A program made the translations under genes and the position numbers. Shown piece by piece: positions 42,861 through 50,731 of a DNA stretch of 54,253 nt. The notes beneath the pieces are model-generated. The model made no database searches, was not told the DNA's origin, and was given only the letters and a program-made list of their open reading frames with translations. Numbering within the stretch: position 1 is the stretch's first letter; each line of letters starts with the position of its first letter. The stretch is from Xylanibacter ruminicola (GTDB lineage: Bacteria > Bacteroidota > Bacteroidia > Bacteroidales > Bacteroidaceae), in assembly GCF_900142525.1 (NCBI RefSeq), contig NZ_FRBD01000006.1, positions 1-54,253 of the forward strand, read 5' to 3'.

Positions 42861-43364
42861 ATGAAAAAATTGATTATCTGCGCACTATGCGCAATCTGTG
42901 GTTTCACAACCGCAAATGCACAGGGTAAGTTCGGACACGTGAACACCCAGGAAGTAATGCAGGCTATGCCTGAGTTCACCAAGGCACAGAACGAGATTAA
43001 GGCATTGCAGGACCAGTACGAGGCCGACCTGAAGAGCATGCAGGATGAGCTGCAGAAGAAGGGCGAGGCTTTCGATAAGGAGCAGGCCAATCTGCCAGAA
43101 AACATCAAGCAGCGCCGTCAGCAGGAGCTGCAGGACATGTACCAGAAGATTCAGCAGAGCTTCCAGGACAACCAGCAGGCACTGCAGAAGGCTTCACAGG
43201 AGAAGATGCAGGCTATCCAGACCAAGATTCTTGATGCCATCAAGGCTGTAGGTCAGGCTGGTCAGTACGTTTACATCATGGAGAACAACTCACTGCCTTA
43301 CATCAGCACAAGTCTCTCTACCGATGTTACTGCACAGGTTAAGGCCAAGCTCGGTTTGAAGTAA
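42861..43364 (+). CDS. OmpH/Skp-family periplasmic chaperone, copy 2
   Basis: A 167-residue paralogue starting at ATG 42861; the frame extends upstream to 42825 but without a signal peptide. Signal MKKLIICALCAICGFTTANA, then FGHVNTQEVMQAMPEFTKAQ and a Gln/Lys-rich coiled coil (about 35-130), then a conserved end STDVTAQVKAKLGLK. Just before it lies a tandem ATAATTG repeat (about 42811-42834). Confidence 0.92.
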   Translation: MKKLIICALCAICGFTTANAQGKFGHVNTQEVMQAMPEFTKAQNEIKALQDQYEADLKSMQDELQKKGEAFDKEQANLPENIKQRRQQELQDMYQKIQQSFQDNQQALQKASQEKMQAIQTKILDAIKAVGQAGQYVYIMENNSLPYISTSLSTDVTAQVKAKLGLK

Positions 43365-43397
43365 ATCAAATTAGTTTAACTACAAAATTCAAACATC

Positions 43398-43940
43398 ATG
43401 AAACGATTCCTCGTACTTCTTGTGGCATTCGTATCGCTCAACGCTTTTGCTCAGGGTGATGCCACATCATCAAGTTCAATTAAGTTTGGCTACCTCAGTT
43501 ATCAGGCAGCTATCAAGTCGATGCCCGACTATACTCTGGCTCAACAGGCACTTATTGACCTGAAGGCAAAATATCAGGCCGAAGCCAAGCGAGTAGAAGA
43601 CGAATTCAACAGAAAGTACGAGGAATTTCTTGAAGGTCAGCGCGAGTTCCCCAAGAGCATTCTGCAGAAACGCCAGACGGAGCTGCAGGAGCTGATGAAG
43701 AAGAACATCGACTTCAAGAATAAAAGCCTGGACGAGCTGAAAAAGGACGAAGCCCAGACCTATGCCCCACTCTATGCCAAGCTGAACGCTACGCTGGCTA
43801 AGATTTGTGCCGAGAAGGGCTACGCCTTTATCATCGATACAGATACCAAAGCAGTACCTGTGGTTAATCCGCTGATGTGCGAAGACATCAATCAGGCAGT
43901 ACAGGATGCTCTCCAAGCTGAAAACGATGCTCAGCAGTAA
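43398..43940 (+). CDS. OmpH/Skp-family periplasmic chaperone, copy 3
   Basis: A 180-residue paralogue with a distinct signal peptide (MKRFLVLLVAFVSLNAFAQG), the FGYLSYQAAIKSMPDYTLAQ strand and a longer Lys/Glu-rich coil (about 50-125) with VVNPLMCEDINQAVQDALQ at the end. It is more divergent than the other two, so the set probably arose in two steps. It overlaps the following murI start by 14 nt. Confidence 0.91.
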   Translation: MKRFLVLLVAFVSLNAFAQGDATSSSSIKFGYLSYQAAIKSMPDYTLAQQALIDLKAKYQAEAKRVEDEFNRKYEEFLEGQREFPKSILQKRQTELQELMKKNIDFKNKSLDELKKDEAQTYAPLYAKLNATLAKICAEKGYAFIIDTDTKAVPVVNPLMCEDINQAVQDALQAENDAQQ

Positions 43941-44760
43941 TCCAGGACCGATTGGAATTTTCGATAGCGGCTACGGCGGCCTCACCATCCTGCATGGCAT
44001 CCGCCAGCTGCTTCCCGAATACGATTATCTTTATTTGGGCGACAATGCCCGTGCCCCTTATGGACCACGTTCGTTCGACGTGGTCTATGAGTTTACGCGC
44101 CAGGCTGTAGAAAAACTCTTCGCCATGGGTTGCCACTTGGTGATACTGGGCTGCAACACCGCCTCGGCCAAGGCCCTGCGCACCATCCAGCAGAACGACC
44201 TGCCCAAGATCGACCCCAACCGCCGCGTTTTGGGCGTTATCCGCCCCACTGCCGAGGTGATAGGCAGCCTCACCCAGAGCCGCCATGTAGGCATCTTTGC
44301 CACCGAGGGCACCATCCGCAGCGAGAGCTACAACCTAGAAATACAAAAACTATATCCCGACATTCAGGTGGCAGGTGTGGCCTGTCCCTTCTGGGTGCCA
44401 TTGGTAGAATACAACGAGGCCGACTCGCCTGGAGCCGACTACTTTGTCAAGAAGCGTATCGACCAGATTATGCGCGAAGATCCACTCATCGACGCCATTA
44501 TCCTTGGCTGCACCCACTACCCCCTGCTCATGCCCAAGATACTGAAGTATCTGCCAGCAGGCGTGCGCGTGGTGCCCCAAGGCGAATACGTGGCCGAGAG
44601 CCTTAAGCAGTACCTGCAGCGCCACCCCGATATGGAGCAGCGCTGTTCAAAAGGTGCAGCCGTTCACTACCTTACCACCGAGAACCCCCAGAAGTTCAAA
44701 GAACAAGCCCAAATCTTCCTCCACGAACCCGTAGAGGTAGAAAATATCACATTAGGATGA
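43927..44760 (+). CDS. murI: Glutamate racemase
   Basis: A 277-residue cytoplasmic enzyme making D-glutamate for peptidoglycan. The two catalytic cysteines are in GCNTASAKALR near residue 77 and GCTHYPLLMPK near 195. The N-terminal IGIFDSGYGGLTIL contains the first acid residue pair. ATG 43927 is preferred because it starts just before the conserved PIGIFDSG; an in-frame ATG at 43906 would add seven residues. It closes the envelope run and overlaps the third Skp-like gene. Confidence 0.94.
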   Translation: MLSSNPGPIGIFDSGYGGLTILHGIRQLLPEYDYLYLGDNARAPYGPRSFDVVYEFTRQAVEKLFAMGCHLVILGCNTASAKALRTIQQNDLPKIDPNRRVLGVIRPTAEVIGSLTQSRHVGIFATEGTIRSESYNLEIQKLYPDIQVAGVACPFWVPLVEYNEADSPGADYFVKKRIDQIMREDPLIDAIILGCTHYPLLMPKILKYLPAGVRVVPQGEYVAESLKQYLQRHPDMEQRCSKGAAVHYLTTENPQKFKEQAQIFLHEPVEVENITLG

Positions 44761-44873
44761 AGCAATAGAAGCCAAACCATCATAAAAATCATACAAAAAC
44801 TAGCTCTTTAACGAAAAATAGCATTTTTTGCGATAATTATTTGGAATTATCACAGATAGTTCTTATATTTGTA

Positions 44874-44881
44874 GCCTAAAA
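44874..44881 (+). promoter_or_regulatory. -7 promoter box of the secreted unknown/metacaspase unit
   Basis: TATATTTG, 37 nt upstream of the ATG at 44919. Confidence 0.6.
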
Positions 44882-44918
44882 ACCCTAAAAAAGATTATTA
44901 CCAATAACAATAACGCTT

Positions 44919-45971
44919 ATGAAAAAATTATTATTTGTCATTACAGTGGCCTGCTTATATGTATTAAACGCAAATGCAGGTGGCATTAAAACATCTTATC
45001 GTAACGCCCTCATCCTAGCTTACTCACAGGCAAATAGTGTTTATGAGGATGATAACATCAAGCTGGAAATATATGATGAGCAATTGTGGGCGATAAACAA
45101 AACATCGAAAACCATATTTATTGATCTGGCACAATGTTTTGTTTTCCATAATGGCAGATCAATGCCATTAGCAGGTGGTGAAGAGAAAAAGAGTAAAAAG
45201 AATGATGAGAAAAAGGCATCGAAAAGTGGTGTAAGCACAAAAGATGACTTATATATCACTCTTGCTCCAGTTATGGGTAACAAACAAAACGATACTTACA
45301 TCTGTAACATGTCGATGAGCATCTACAGAGAATACACTACAACAGAAGCCAAAAATGATGATTTCACAGATTATGATCTTCGGCTCCTTAACACTGTTAA
45401 TGAACTGATAACAGAGTCTAAAAATGCAGATCCTAAAAGCAGTGAATATAAAGGAACTGCAGTAAGACACATGACCGAAGACGAGAGCATTAATAATATC
45501 GGTGCATCGGTAGCGTACGCATTCAACAAAAATACAGAAAACTGGACCACGATATCCATATCAACATGGGTTAGCGACGTTATCTTTGCCCCTATCTTTA
45601 TTGAGATGCCTAAAGACCTTAAGAAAAAAGAGATGAGAGGATTCGGAGTAAAAGAGACCGAGCCCGCTGTAGTACATATCAAAGCCAACTCACCATTTGA
45701 ATTTGACGAAGACAAATCTCCTATTATCGTCTGCGACTGGACAGGTAATTTTAAGAAAGGAAAATTCTGGCTAAACCCAACATGGATTGTTAAAACCAAG
45801 AAGTTAAATGCCTTCCATATTGTTGGAGCATTTTTTACTGCAGGTGTAACATTACTAAGTCCACTCAGACAAGAAGCCTATAAGAACATTCTTAGGTTTG
45901 ATGGCGAAGAGGCAGATTGGGGTAAACTATCGTATGCAAACAGTCTTGAAGATACAAAACAATCCAAGTAA
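44919..45971 (+). CDS. Secreted protein of unknown function, partner of the metacaspase-like gene
   Basis: A 350-residue protein with a signal peptide (MKKLLFVITVACLYVLNANA). Near residues 85-108 is a Lys/Ser-rich low-complexity stretch (EEKKSKKNDEKKASKSG). Segments such as KLEIYDEQLWAINKTSKTIF and AQCFVFHNGRSMPLAGG suggest beta structure. No family was recognised and no catalytic motif is evident. It is followed by a strong hairpin and then the metacaspase-like gene with no promoter box between, so the two are probably co-transcribed. Function unknown. Confidence 0.7.
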   Translation: MKKLLFVITVACLYVLNANAGGIKTSYRNALILAYSQANSVYEDDNIKLEIYDEQLWAINKTSKTIFIDLAQCFVFHNGRSMPLAGGEEKKSKKNDEKKASKSGVSTKDDLYITLAPVMGNKQNDTYICNMSMSIYREYTTTEAKNDDFTDYDLRLLNTVNELITESKNADPKSSEYKGTAVRHMTEDESINNIGASVAYAFNKNTENWTTISISTWVSDVIFAPIFIEMPKDLKKKEMRGFGVKETEPAVVHIKANSPFEFDEDKSPIIVCDWTGNFKKGKFWLNPTWIVKTKKLNAFHIVGAFFTAGVTLLSPLRQEAYKNILRFDGEEADWGKLSYANSLEDTKQSK

Positions 45972-45982
45972 TTAACACAATA

Positions 45983-46018
45983 AGCTATTGCTCTAAGTTA
46001 GAGCAATAGCTATCTTTT
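45983..46018 (+). terminator. Hairpin between the unknown secreted protein and the metacaspase-like gene
   Basis: Perfect 12-bp stem AGCTATTGCTCT / AGAGCAATAGCT, loop AAGTT, then ATCTTTTAT. It looks like an intrinsic terminator or attenuator. No -7 box is seen in the 22 nt before the next ATG, so the metacaspase-like gene may depend on read-through. Confidence 0.75.
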
Positions 46019-46033
46019 ATTCAGCCAAACAGT

Positions 46034-47380
46034 ATGAGGAAGTTAGTGTTGTTGATTTTGATTTCAGTTTGCCAATACACATTGGCAATTAATATTAACA
46101 AGAAAACCATTGCAGCATTAGAGCATATCAGCAATGGATACGTACAATATGGCTGTGAAGAATTGAAGAAGACGGCTGCAATGAACGATCTTGCAGCACA
46201 ATTCTATGTTGGCGTTTGCTATGAGAATGGCATAGGTGTAGACAAGGATCTTTCACAAGCATTCAAAATGTATCGTAAGGCCGCCGAGCGTGGTCTTCCT
46301 GATGCCATGTTCCGCCTAGCTTCTTTCTATAAAGATGGTGTAATAGTTCCTCGTGATATAGCAAGAGAAAGCGAATGGATGAAGCGCTATAGTCAGAAGG
46401 GAGGAGAGCCTGTTTTAGCTGACCTCATCAGTATTTATAATGAGGGCGTAAAGCATTCAGAAAATTACGCTCTTAATCCCAATGGCGATGAAGAGGACAA
46501 GGGGAACCAAATAGCTCAGTTCAAGAATCAGGAATCTGAGCCTGTACAAGATAAAAAGGTCATCTCACCCATTGTTGTACAACAACCTAAAAAAGAAAAC
46601 CGATCGGATGTTGATATCAACATACCAATAACTCAGCTAGAGCAAAAGAATACATTTGTATTAATTATTGCCAACGAGAACTATCAGGAAGTATCAAAGG
46701 TGCCTAATGCACTAAACGATGGAGCTGTGTTCAAAGAATACTGCATTAAGACTTTAGGCATACCTCAAGGTAACATCAAACATATATCTGATGCCACGCT
46801 AAACGGAATGAAGCGCCAAATAACATGGCTAACACAGGTGATAGACGTTTACAAAGGCCAGGCTAGCGTTATCCTTTATTATGCTGGTCATGGTATTCCC
46901 GACGAAAGTAACCGTGAATCATTTATGTTACCAGTTGATGGTTATGGTAATGATACGTCATCTGGTTATAGCCTAGAGAAGTTATATAAAGAACTTGGAT
47001 CGAAGCCTGCAAAATCCGTATTAGTACTTCTTGATGCATGTTTCAGCGGGGCAAGTCGTGATGGAAGCATGCTTGCATCTGCCCGCGGTGTAGCAATCAA
47101 AGCCAAACAAGATACCCCTCAAGGCAATGTTGTTGTAATCTCAGCATCACAGGGCGATGAAACAGCCTATCCATATAAAGAAAAGGGGCACGGATTGTTT
47201 ACATATTATCTACTCAAAAAAATACAAGAGTCTAAGGGTAATACAACTTTTGGTGAATTAGCAGATTATATTTCAACCGAAGTTAAAAAAGCCAGCATTG
47301 TTATTAATGGTAAAATGCAGACTCCTTTAGTTTCTCCATCAAGTAACGCAACAGACTGGAGAAATTGGAAATTTAGATAA
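46034..47380 (+). CDS. Secreted Sel1-repeat/caspase-family (C14) protein
   Basis: This 448-residue protein has a signal peptide (MRKLVLLILISVCQYTLA), Sel1-like repeats (about 35-130: AAQFYVGVCYENGIGVDKDL, AMFRLASFYKDGVIVPRD), a charged linker and a C-terminal p20-like caspase domain (about 210-440). The dyad histidine is in VILYYAGHGIPDESN and the cysteine in LVLLDACFSGASRDG, both intact. Metacaspases and related C14 proteins cleave after basic or acidic residues; here the enzyme would act outside the cytoplasm, substrate unknown. It lies behind the secreted unknown protein, which is a natural candidate partner or substrate. Confidence 0.85.
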   Translation: MRKLVLLILISVCQYTLAININKKTIAALEHISNGYVQYGCEELKKTAAMNDLAAQFYVGVCYENGIGVDKDLSQAFKMYRKAAERGLPDAMFRLASFYKDGVIVPRDIARESEWMKRYSQKGGEPVLADLISIYNEGVKHSENYALNPNGDEEDKGNQIAQFKNQESEPVQDKKVISPIVVQQPKKENRSDVDINIPITQLEQKNTFVLIIANENYQEVSKVPNALNDGAVFKEYCIKTLGIPQGNIKHISDATLNGMKRQITWLTQVIDVYKGQASVILYYAGHGIPDESNRESFMLPVDGYGNDTSSGYSLEKLYKELGSKPAKSVLVLLDACFSGASRDGSMLASARGVAIKAKQDTPQGNVVVISASQGDETAYPYKEKGHGLFTYYLLKKIQESKGNTTFGELADYISTEVKKASIVINGKMQTPLVSPSSNATDWRNWKFR

Positions 47381-47440
47381 TTTATATAAACCTACATTCT
47401 CTCAACACTTCCAACCAGACACAAAGTCGCTTAAGGTTAG

Positions 47441-47878
47441 CTATCGCCTCATGGCTTGGGATGTTATACACTTCGGGATGCGAGTTTCCATTATTTCTTT
47501 CTCTTTTTTGTATCTCCCGTCGTCCATCTGCTCAACCAAGCCCTGAATACGCCAGTTCTTTAGCATCTGCTGAACGCTGTTGCGGGTAACACCAGCACCC
47601 TTTAGTGCTATCGAGAACTGCTTGGCTCGCACCTCGTCGTTAAACTTAGTGGCGATGTAGAGCGTCTCGGTTTTGGTAAGAGAGTAACAGGGTTTTATAC
47701 GTCCCAATCGGTCTTTATATTCGATGAGCTCAAATTTGAGCCCATGTACTTTCTCCCAAGCGGGCTCCATGTTTCTGATGTCTCGCATCAGGTTCTTGTG
47801 TTGCTTACCAGTCAGCTCAGCAATCTCGAGCGACGTCATTGTCTGTTCTATTTTAATAATGTTGTACACCGTTGTCAT
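47441..47878 (-). CDS. Rha-family phage regulatory-like protein
   Basis: A 145-residue protein whose N-terminus (MTSLEIAELTGKQHKNLMRD ... GRIKPCYSLTKTETLYIATK) matches the Rha/pRha domain of phage regulators. The part after about residue 90 (NSVQQMLKNWRIQGLVEQMD) is a small winged-helix-like end. The start may be ATG 47878 or the Met at residue 14. Repeats of TGACAATG run from its upstream region into its first codons. It is divergent from the HU-like gene with a large palindrome between, suggesting shared regulation. No other phage genes are near. Confidence 0.7.
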   Translation of the reverse strand: MTTVYNIIKIEQTMTSLEIAELTGKQHKNLMRDIRNMEPAWEKVHGLKFELIEYKDRLGRIKPCYSLTKTETLYIATKFNDEVRAKQFSIALKGAGVTRNSVQQMLKNWRIQGLVEQMDDGRYKKEKEIMETRIPKCITSQAMRR

Positions 47879-47885
47879 GGATTGT

Positions 47886-48025
47886 CATTGTCATGATTGT
47901 CATTAAGGGGTTGGAGGTTGGAGGGGTAAATTTACCTCTATAAAATATATATTATATATAATATATATTTTATAGCTACTTTTTAGAGTTCAGAAAGCTT
48001 AATGACCTTAATGACAATGACAATG
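47886..48025. repeat. Nested palindromic region with a perfect 38-bp AT palindrome
   Basis: The core at 47938-47975 is self-complementary over all 38 bp (outer half CTATAAAATATATATTATA). Around it lie arms 47886-47908 and 48006-48025, inverted copies of CCTTAATGACAATGACAATG with one 3-nt insertion in the left arm. The gene-free stretch 47879-48219 otherwise holds GAACATT repeats (48159-48184) and the HU-like gene promoter. Confidence 0.85.
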
Positions 48026-48096
48026 CTGACAACAAATTAGTTAAAATTTCCCACAATTTATTAGAAAAACATTCGTATACCGCAATCAGAATGTAG

Positions 48097-48104
48097 TACC
48101 TTTG
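48097..48104 (+). promoter_or_regulatory. -7 promoter box of the HU-like gene
   Basis: TACCTTTG, followed by a 115-nt leader containing two CACGTG motifs (about 48126 and 48146) and a triplicated TTGAACA. Confidence 0.65.
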
Positions 48105-48219
48105 CATCGTAAAAATAACGCTCCCACGTGTGCGTAAAAACTCTCACGTGCGGCGGTAAACATTGAACATTGAACATTGAACATTTCACTATTCACTAAT
48201 AATTATTCACTAAAAAGTT

Positions 48220-48717
48220 ATGGCACTAAAAGTTAAAGCACAAGAGAAGTTGCAGAAGATTGGCACCTATGCTGGCACGTACCGCTACATCATGATGCCT
48301 GAGTTGTACACCGCCCTCACCCAGGACAAGGTGATTAAGGAGGCTGCCCTGCGCAGCGGCGTGAGCAAGGGCGTGATGCAGGCATGCTGGGATGCAGCCG
48401 GCGAGGTAATCAAGGCGTGGGCCACTGAGGGTCACTCGGTAGCGCTGCCTGGATTGGGCACCATGCGATTCGGTCTGCGCGCCAAGTCGGTCGAGAAGGT
48501 AGAGGACGTAAAGGCAGGCCTCATCACCAGCCGCCGCATCATCTTCACCCCATCGGTTGACCTGAAGGACGAACTGGCCGCAACCGCCGTACAGATCAGC
48601 TGCTACGACCGCGACGGCAAGGAGGTGAAGCGCGTAACCAGCACCGACAGCGGCGACATCGAAAACCCCGAAGATGACGGCCCAACCGGCGGCCTCACCC
48701 CTAACCCTGGGGATTAA
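48220..48717 (+). CDS. HU-like DNA-binding domain protein
   Basis: A 165-residue protein of the extended HU-like family common in Bacteroidales. The N-terminal about 115 residues form an HU-type fold (MALKVKAQEKLQKIGTYAGT, KEAALRSGVSKGVMQACWDA, LPGLGTMRFGLRAKSVEKVE, RRIIFTPSVDLKDELAA), followed by a second part and an acidic Pro/Gly-rich tail (ENPEDDGPTGGLTPNPGD). It lies upstream of the smalltalk peptide, as is usual, in a cassette that normally also holds a peptidoglycan hydrolase gene. The cellular role is not known. Confidence 0.85.
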   Translation: MALKVKAQEKLQKIGTYAGTYRYIMMPELYTALTQDKVIKEAALRSGVSKGVMQACWDAAGEVIKAWATEGHSVALPGLGTMRFGLRAKSVEKVEDVKAGLITSRRIIFTPSVDLKDELAATAVQISCYDRDGKEVKRVTSTDSGDIENPEDDGPTGGLTPNPGD

Positions 48718-48785
48718 GGAGTAATCGGGGGTACCCCCGTACCCCCGCTACCGAAAGTACTAACCATTTAAAACAAAAAACAACT

Positions 48786-48887
48786 ATGACCAAGAAAGAA
48801 ACCATCAAATTCATCGCGCAGATCATTGCATCTGCAGCCACGGCTATCCTTACCGCCCTCGGCGCAACTAGCTGCATGGGCGTGTGA
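48786..48887 (+). CDS. Smalltalk protein (33-aa membrane peptide)
   Basis: ATG 48786 to TGA 48887 encodes MTKKETIKFIAQIIASAATA followed by ILTALGATSCMGV, one hydrophobic segment with a Cys near the end. This is the pattern of the short smalltalk family found beside HU-like genes in Bacteroidales. A 68-nt gap separates it from that gene. Function unknown; it is too short for ordinary gene calling. Confidence 0.8.
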   Translation: MTKKETIKFIAQIIASAATAILTALGATSCMGV

Positions 48888-48900
48888 ACCACGAAAAAGA

Positions 48901-48931
48901 AGCGAGGAGTCTCCAATCAGGGCTCCTCGCT
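48901..48931 (+). terminator. Hairpin after the smalltalk gene
   Basis: 9-bp stem AGCGAGGAG / CTCCTCGCT with a 13-nt loop, 14 nt after the stop. It is followed only by ATTGCTT, so termination may be weak. Confidence 0.5.
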
Positions 48932-49082
48932 ATTGCTTATAATAGCGTGGCTGACAGACGTTAATCTCCTAATTCCCCTTCATGTAACCACACCCGCCAT
49001 CCAGTCACTTTCAAACATCACACGGTCTGTCCCCGTGTCAGGTTAAGGGATTTGGGGATTAGATAGATTTTATAATAGAAAA

Positions 49083-49136
49083 TTGTGGGGAATGGAAAAT
49101 TTTGGGGTAATAAACTTGTGGGGAATGGAAAATTTT
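49083..49136 (+). repeat. Direct 21-bp repeat before the DUF4143 ATPase gene
   Basis: Two identical 21-bp copies (TTGTGGGGAATGGAAAATTT plus T) at 49083-49103 and 49116-49136, start to start 33 bp. The second ends 2 bp before the -7 box, so a bound protein would block or position RNA polymerase. Confidence 0.75.
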
Positions 49137-49138
49137 AC

Positions 49139-49146
49139 TATCTTTG
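49139..49146 (+). promoter_or_regulatory. -7 promoter box of the DUF4143 ATPase gene
   Basis: TATCTTTG, 19 nt upstream of the ATG at 49166. Confidence 0.65.
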
Positions 49147-49165
49147 CCGCGTAAACAAAGGTTTT

Positions 49166-50500
49166 ATGGAAGAAAGACTGTTCAAAAGAAAAATTTACAC
49201 CCAACTGCTGAACTGGAAGCAGGAATCGGACGGTAAGAGTGCATTGCTTGTTGAAGGTGCACGACGTGTCGGCAAATCGACCATCGTAGAAACCTTCGCC
49301 AAAAACGAATATGAGTCATACTTGCTGATAGACTTCAACAAAGCATCGAAGGCCATCAAGGATTTGTTCAACGACCTGATGGATTTGGACTACCTGTTCC
49401 TATATCTCCAGACGGCATATCATGTGACGCTGAAACCAAGGAAATCTGTTATCATCTTCGACGAGGTGCAGAAGTGCCCGCTGGCACGTCAAGCCATCAA
49501 ATATCTAGTGGAAGACGGACGTTACGACTACATCGAAACAGGTTCTCTAATCAGCATCAAAAAAAATACGGAAGGCATCACGATACCCAGCGAAGAGGAC
49601 AGAATACAGATGAATCCGATGGATTTTGAAGAGTTCCGATGGGCATTGGGCGACGAAGCAACTGTTCCCCTGCTACGCAAGTTTTGGGAGCAGCAGCATG
49701 CCCTCGGACCAGCCCATAGGGAAATGGCACGCAACCTACGGCTATATATGCTGGTGGGTGGTATGCCGCAGGCCGTCAATGCCTATCTTGATACCAATAA
49801 TTTCAGTAAGGTGGATCAGGTAAAGCGACGCATACTCAAACTGTATGAGGACGATTTTCTGAAGATTGACCCCTCGGGACGCGCGTCGGTCATGTTCCGT
49901 TCCATACCGGGGCAGTTAAGCCGAAATGCCATACGATATGTGCCCTACGCGGCAGTAGGCAAGGTGGACGATGATAAAATGACGGAACTTCTAAAGGCTC
50001 TTCAAGACAGTAAGACGGTAAACATGTGCTATCACGTGAATGACCCACAAGTGGGTATGGGGCTTTCGAAAAACAAAGACCAATTTAAGATGTTTGTTTG
50101 CGATACGGGGCTGTTCATCACGCTGGCTTTCTGGGACAAGAGCTTTACAGAGAATATCATTTACGAGAAGCTTTTGGCAGACAAACTACCTGCCAATTTG
50201 GGCTATGTTTATGAAAATCTTGTTGCCCAGTTGCTGGTGGCTGCAGGGAATGAACTTTTCTACCACACATGGCCACGCGATGAGAAGCACTACTATGAGA
50301 CAGACTTCCTGCTTTCTCGTGGAGCAAAGATTTGTCCTATTGAGGTAAAGTCATCGAGCAGTAAGTCGCATGCTTCGCTTGATGAGTTCTGCCGTATTTA
50401 TTCGTCCAGGATATTGTGGCGTTACCTGGTATATACCAAGGACTTTGCAAAGGACCAGGAAACCATTATGCTTCCAGCATACATGGTACCGTTTTTATGA
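49166..50500 (+). CDS. AAA-family ATPase with DUF4143 domain
   Basis: A 444-residue protein starting at ATG 49166; the longer frame from 49085 runs through the promoter. The N-terminal AAA domain has Walker A EGARRVGKSTIV near residue 30, Walker B KSVIIFDEVQKCP near 95 and sensor TGSLIS. The C-terminal DUF4143 part ends in a PD-(D/E)XK-like pattern YETDFLLSRGAKICPIEVKS near 400. This family is abundant and mobile in Bacteroidetes; its substrate is not established. Here it lies between the smalltalk peptide and a hydrolase remnant, suggesting it entered that cassette. Confidence 0.9.
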   Translation: MEERLFKRKIYTQLLNWKQESDGKSALLVEGARRVGKSTIVETFAKNEYESYLLIDFNKASKAIKDLFNDLMDLDYLFLYLQTAYHVTLKPRKSVIIFDEVQKCPLARQAIKYLVEDGRYDYIETGSLISIKKNTEGITIPSEEDRIQMNPMDFEEFRWALGDEATVPLLRKFWEQQHALGPAHREMARNLRLYMLVGGMPQAVNAYLDTNNFSKVDQVKRRILKLYEDDFLKIDPSGRASVMFRSIPGQLSRNAIRYVPYAAVGKVDDDKMTELLKALQDSKTVNMCYHVNDPQVGMGLSKNKDQFKMFVCDTGLFITLAFWDKSFTENIIYEKLLADKLPANLGYVYENLVAQLLVAAGNELFYHTWPRDEKHYYETDFLLSRGAKICPIEVKSSSSKSHASLDEFCRIYSSRILWRYLVYTKDFAKDQETIMLPAYMVPFL

Positions 50501-50508
50501 TGAATTAG

Positions 50509-50643
50509 AAAAAGGTGCTTGCTGCCTTGCAGAAAAAGGACTGGAAAGCGTTTGCCCGTTTCTATAACGGACCGGCATACGCACAGAACCGTTATGACGA
50601 GAAACTCAGCATGGTGTATTCTTCTTTTAATAATAAAGGTTAA
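50509..50643 (+). pseudogene. C-terminal remnant of a peptidoglycan hydrolase (N-acetylmuramidase-like)
   Basis: An open stretch of 44 codons with no start codon reads KDWKAFARFYNGPAYAQNRY followed by DEKLSMVYSS. This is the typical C-terminal end of N-acetylmuramidase-family lysozymes (pattern F-x-x-x-Y-N-G-P-x-Y-x-x-N-x-Y). It starts 9 nt after the ATPase stop. In related cassettes an endolysin follows HU-like and smalltalk genes, so this is probably what remains of it. Confidence 0.65.
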
Positions 50644-50657
50644 ACTGTGTTAAAATC

Positions 50658-50666
50658 GGGGGGGGG
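50658..50666 (+). repeat. Homopolymeric G9 tract
   Basis: Nine G in a row in an AT-rich stretch, 39 bp before the -7 box of the radical SAM gene. Such tracts are prone to slippage. Confidence 0.8.
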
Positions 50667-50704
50667 TAAAAATGCTTAATCCATAAAAAGTAGATTTTAT
50701 TTTG

Positions 50705-50712
50705 TAACTTTA
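50705..50712 (+). promoter_or_regulatory. -7 promoter box of the RiPP cluster
   Basis: TAACTTTA, a near match to TAnnTTTG, 19 nt upstream of the ATG at 50732. Confidence 0.5.
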
Positions 50713-50731
50713 CCCGCTGAAACATTACTTT

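Noticed and set aside
47441..48887. Prophage
   Set aside because: Only a Rha-like and an HU-like gene are present; no structural, packaging or integrase genes.
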